Positions 5,022 through 6,168 of a DNA stretch of 6,168 nucleotides are shown here, piece by piece; within the stretch, counting starts at the first letter, position 1, and each line of letters begins with the position of its first letter. Position numbers and translations under genes: made by a program. The stretch comes from Streptosporangiaceae bacterium (lineage in GTDB: Bacteria > Actinomycetota > Actinomycetes > Streptosporangiales > Streptosporangiaceae). A model generated the notes under the pieces. It did not search any database and was not told the DNA's origin. It was given only the letters and a program-made list of their open reading frames with translations. The DNA lies in the NCBI GenBank assembly GCA_030040475.1, contig JASHTQ010000090.1, positions 1 through 6,168 on the forward strand, in the 5' to 3' direction.

Positions 5022-6168
5022 GAACCGTTCTCCAGCGCGGTCAGGCCGGGCAGCGTCTTGCCCTCGAGGTACTCCAGGCTGGCGCCGCCGCCGGTGGAGA
5101 TGTGCCCGTAGGAGGCCGCCGGTATGCCGAGCGCGTTCACGGCCGCGGCCGAATCGCCGCCGCCCACCACGGTCAGCCCGTCCACCGCCGCGACGGCCTC
5201 GGCGACGGCGCGCGTCCCGGCCGAGAACGCCGGGAACTCGAACACCCCGACGGGCCCGTTCCAGAACACCGTCTTGGCGTCGGCCAGCTTCGACGCGAAC
5301 AGCGCCCTGGTCCGCGGGCCCGCGTCGACTCCCTCCCTGTCGGCGGGGAAGTCGGTGACCGGCACCACGGAATGCTCCGCGTCCGGCGCGAAGTGGGTCG
5401 CCGCGACCAGGTCCACCGGCAGCACGAGTTCGACGCCGCGCCGCTGCGCCGCCGCCATGACTTCTTTGACCGCGGGGATCTGGTCGGCCTCCAGCACCGA
5501 GTTGCCGACCTCGTGGCCTTGCGCGGCGAGGAACGTGTACCCCATGCCGCCGCCGATGAGGATGCGGTCCGCCAGGCCCAGCAGGTTGCCGATCACCGCG
5601 AGCTTGTCCGAGGGCTTCTTGCCGCCGAGCACCACGACGAACGGGCGCGCCGGATCGGTGGTCAGCTGCCGCAGCACCGACACCTCGTCCCGCACCAGGT
5701 CGCCCGCGGCGTGCGGGAGCAGCGCGGGCAGGTCGTAGACGGAGGCGTGCTTGCGGTGCACCGCGCCGAAGGCGTCGTCCACGTACAGCTCGCCGAACCG
5801 GGCCAGCCGCTGCGCGAACTCCGCACGCTCGGCATCGTCCTTGCTGGTCTCCGCGGGCTCGAAGCGCACGTTCTCCAGCACGGCCACGTCCTCGTCGCCG
5901 AGGCCGAACACGGTCTCCTCCGCCAGCGGACCGGCCACGCCGGCCGCGAAGGACACCGGCCGCCCGAGCAGCTCGCCGAGCCGCGCCGCCACCGGCCGCA
6001 GCGACGGACCGCCGGCCGCCCGCTCCTCGAACGTCGCGCCCGCGGGCCTGCCGAGGTGCGCAAGCACGATCACCCGCGCGCCCCGGTCGGACAGCTTGCT
6101 GATCACCGGCAGGCTGGCCCGGATCCTGCTGTCATCGGTGATCTCCCCGGTGCCGGTCAGGTCCAGCG
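5018..6168 (-). CDS. pgk: Phosphoglycerate kinase, C-terminal 383 residues (5' end outside window)
   Basis: A cytoplasmic glycolytic enzyme that makes ATP from 1,3-bisphosphoglycerate and ADP. Roughly the first 20-30 residues are missing. The reading frame stays open to the right edge, where it gives [19 protein letters not shown], matching the family's N-terminal D-x-x-RI-x-A segment. Then come [10 protein letters not shown], the substrate-binding [12 protein letters not shown], the hinge/nucleotide region ([18 protein letters not shown], 5603-5640 or so), [31 protein letters not shown] and the ATP-binding [13 protein letters not shown], ending with [19 protein letters not shown]. The loop usually reads GG-A/S-KVSDK; here it is GGKKPSDK, so the phosphate-contacting lysine is kept but the next valine is proline. 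The internal GTG at 6106 is a codon within the protein, not the start. It leads the run pgk-tpiA-secG-rbpA; a gap gene is expected beyond the right edge. Confidence 0.97.
   Translation of the reverse strand, partial: LDLTGTGEITDDSRIRASLPVISKLSDRGARVIVLAHLGRPAGATFEERAAGGPSLRPVAARLGELLGRPVSFAAGVAGPLAEETVFGLGDEDVAVLENVRFEPAETSKDDAERAEFAQRLARFGELYVDDAFGAVHRKHASVYDLPALLPHAAGDLVRDEVSVLRQLTTDPARPFVVVLGGKKPSDKLAVIGNLLGLADRILIGGGMGYTFLAAQGHEVGNSVLEADQIPAVKEVMAAAQRRGVELVLPVDLVAATHFAPDAEHSVVPVTDFPADREGVDAGPRTRALFASKLADAKTVFWNGPVGVFEFPAFSAGTRAVAEAVAAVDGLTVVGGGDSAAAVNALGIPAASYGHISTGGGASLEYLEGKTLPGLTALENGS

Noticed and set aside
4305..5111. A 268-residue plus-strand open frame over tpiA
   Set aside because: Arg/His-rich antisense translation with no family match; tpiA on the minus strand has all catalytic residues.

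Overview
The window is high-GC DNA from an actinomycete. Evidence for this is the G/C-rich third codon positions, the GTG starts, the RbpA-family RNA polymerase-binding protein and the pgk-tpiA-secG gene order typical of the group. I cannot name a genus. Seven protein genes are supported, two of them cut by the window edges. I see no rRNA, tRNA, CRISPR array or insertion sequence.

Left part (1-2337): a class III PLP-dependent aminotransferase (minus strand, its 3' end off the left edge) is divergent from an APC-family amino acid/amine permease (plus strand). The roughly 180-base region between them holds a good promoter for the aminotransferase (TTGACA, 17-base spacer, TACTTA), a 15-base palindrome sitting where that transcript should start, a second inverted repeat, and direct repeats of ACCRAA. 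The pair looks like an uptake-plus-transamination unit for an amino acid or amine under shared local control. The substrate cannot be read from the sequence.

Middle part (2338-3554): a single gene for a 325-residue protein with an AbiEi-like N-terminal region and a DUF559/Vsr-like (PD-(D/E)XK-type) C-terminal domain. It is bracketed by two related 50-base palindromes, at 2381-2430 and 3479-3528. The palindromes keep the same length and ends, and differ by paired changes that preserve base-pairing. They probably act as transcription terminators. They may also be a dispersed repeat family, or mark the borders of an inserted cassette. This is the most interesting part of the window.

Right part (3555-6168): a co-directional minus-strand run, in transcription order pgk (5' end off the right edge), tpiA, secG, rbpA. 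pgk and tpiA overlap by four bases, tpiA and secG are 27 bases apart, and secG and rbpA 63. The first two are glycolytic enzymes, SecG belongs to the protein-export channel, and RbpA acts on RNA polymerase with the housekeeping sigma factor. This is housekeeping sequence. Its only oddity is an altered GG-x-K-x-SDK motif in Pgk.
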